Below are positions 63,001 through 64,000 of a stretch of 64,000 nt of DNA, piece after piece. The stretch covers positions 124,001 through 188,000 of the forward strand of contig JAWQEG010001345.1 in the NCBI GenBank assembly GCA_033782935.1, given 5' to 3'. The first letter of the stretch is position 1. Each line of letters starts with the position of its first letter. A model generated the notes under the pieces. It saw nothing but the letters and a program-made list of their open reading frames with translations, ran no database searches and had not been told where the DNA came from. Made by a program: the position numbers and the translations under genes. The DNA is from Petrolisthes cinctipes. Its lineage: Eukaryota > Arthropoda > Malacostraca > Decapoda > Porcellanidae.

Positions 63001-64000
63001 GAAAACATTCTAGCACTGAGTAGGCATGTACAGATCGCTTCTGGGACCGAAAAATATCGAATTTTCGGGCGTTTTGTGGTTAAATTTGAGATATAAACGG
63101 GTGCAGAAGATGCATACACATATTGACTTTGGGCACCTAAAATATCGATTTTCAGGATGTTTTGGGCCTGTATCTGAGTAGGCATGTACAGATCGCTTCT
63201 GGGACCCCAAAATATCGAATTTTCGGGTGTTTGGAGCCTGAATTTGAGATATAAACGGGTACAGAAGATGCATGCACATATCGACTTTGGACACTTAAAA
63301 TATCGATTTTTAGCATGTTTTGAGCCTATATTTTGAAAATATTCTAGCACAAAGTATATATGTACAGATCACTTCTGGGACCCCAAAATATCGAATTTTC
63401 GGGTGTTTTGAGGTTGAATTTGGGATATAAACGGGTGCAGAAGATGCATACACATATCGACTTTTGGGCACCTAAAAGATCGATTTTCAGTATGTTTTGG
63501 GCCTGTATATTAAAAATACTCTAACACGGAGTAGGCATGTACAGATCGCTTCTGGGACCCCAAAATATCGAATTTTCGGGTGTTTTGGGCCTGAATTTGA
63601 GATATCGACTTTGGGCACCTAAAATATCGATTTTTAGCATGTTTTGGGCCTGTATTTTGAAAATATTCTAACACTGCGTAGTCATGTACAGATTGCTTCT
63701 GGGACCCCAAAATATAGAATTTTCGGGTGTTTTGAGCCTGAAAGAGATATAAACGGGTACAGAAGATGCATGCACATATCGACTTTTGGGCACCTAAAAT
63801 ATCGATTTTGAGCATGTTTTGGGTCTGTATCTTGAAAACATTCTAACTAGGAGTAGGCATGTACAGATCGCTTCTAGGACCCAAAAATATAGAATTTTCG
63901 GGTGTTTTGAGCCTGAATTTGAGATAGAAACCGGTACTGAAGATATATGCACATATCGACTTTAATCACCTGAAGTATCGATTTTCAGGATGTTTTGGCC
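60021..64000. repeat. Satellite array, continuation to the window end
   Basis: Same monomer family as 29.2-55.6 kb. The first units after the LINE are irregular: one monomer is cut at gatgcatgcatgcagtatg (about 60,080) and another at gtaggcatcgattttcag (about 60,457). From 60.6 kb the order is regular, mixing 176-, 159- and 147-bp monomers (tatcgatt at 60,985, 61,144, 61,291 and 61,468). I did not find the 3.15-kb higher-order pattern here. The array runs off the window. Confidence 0.95.

Overview
The window is repeat-rich DNA from an animal nuclear genome, most likely an arthropod and plausibly a decapod crustacean. That placement is an inference. It rests on an I/Nimb-type LINE with an RNase H domain, CR1-like LINEs with a PHD finger, hAT and Harbinger relics, dense microsatellites and a short TTAGG-like tract. 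I found no intact cellular gene. Every recognisable protein is a transposable-element relic with frameshifts or stops.

Layout. 1-811 is a CT-rich minisatellite. 0.9-4.9 kb (- strand) is a near full-length but dead CR1/L2-like LINE with an NPGP 2A-like motif, PHD finger, endonuclease and reverse transcriptase. 5.7-6.0 kb (-) is an hAT C-terminal fragment. 7.0-7.6 kb is a piggyBac-type MITE in TTAA. 7.7-10.6 kb (+) is a BED-hAT transposase relic split by a 1,079-bp TA-flanked MITE. 11.5-12.2 kb is a CpG-rich, palindrome-rich block. 12.2-16.3 kb (+) is a candidate DNA transposon of a type I cannot assign to a named superfamily. It carries a protein with an N-terminal Cys/His region, a DTDV motif and a degraded TGCD-type motif, has subterminal repeats in inverted orientation, and has itself been hit by a 600-bp palindromic MITE. 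16.3-20.3 kb is non-coding. 20.3-22.4 kb (-) is a two-exon PIF/Harbinger transposase relic. 23.2-23.8 kb (-) is an LTR-retrotransposon gag/protease remnant. 23.9-28.8 kb (-) is an I/Nimb-like LINE.

From about 29.17 kb to the window end, apart from one LINE insertion (55,617-60,020), the DNA is one satellite. Its basic monomer is about 176 bp and is itself an ancient dimer of two related halves of about 88 bp. Monomers occur in several length classes produced by short internal deletions. Between about 33.2 and 44.2 kb the monomers are organised into a 19-monomer higher-order repeat of 3,152-3,153 bp; one copy of 2,977 bp lacks exactly one monomer. A 2.2-kb block is duplicated at an offset of about 22.34 kb on the two sides of this core. 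The LINE in the satellite was in turn hit by a 1,765-bp TA-flanked MITE, which gives a clear order: satellite, then LINE, then MITE.

The window reads as a pericentromere-like or heterochromatic junction: an old graveyard of elements next to a long satellite array. The most novel items are the TGCD-type candidate transposon and the higher-order architecture of the satellite.
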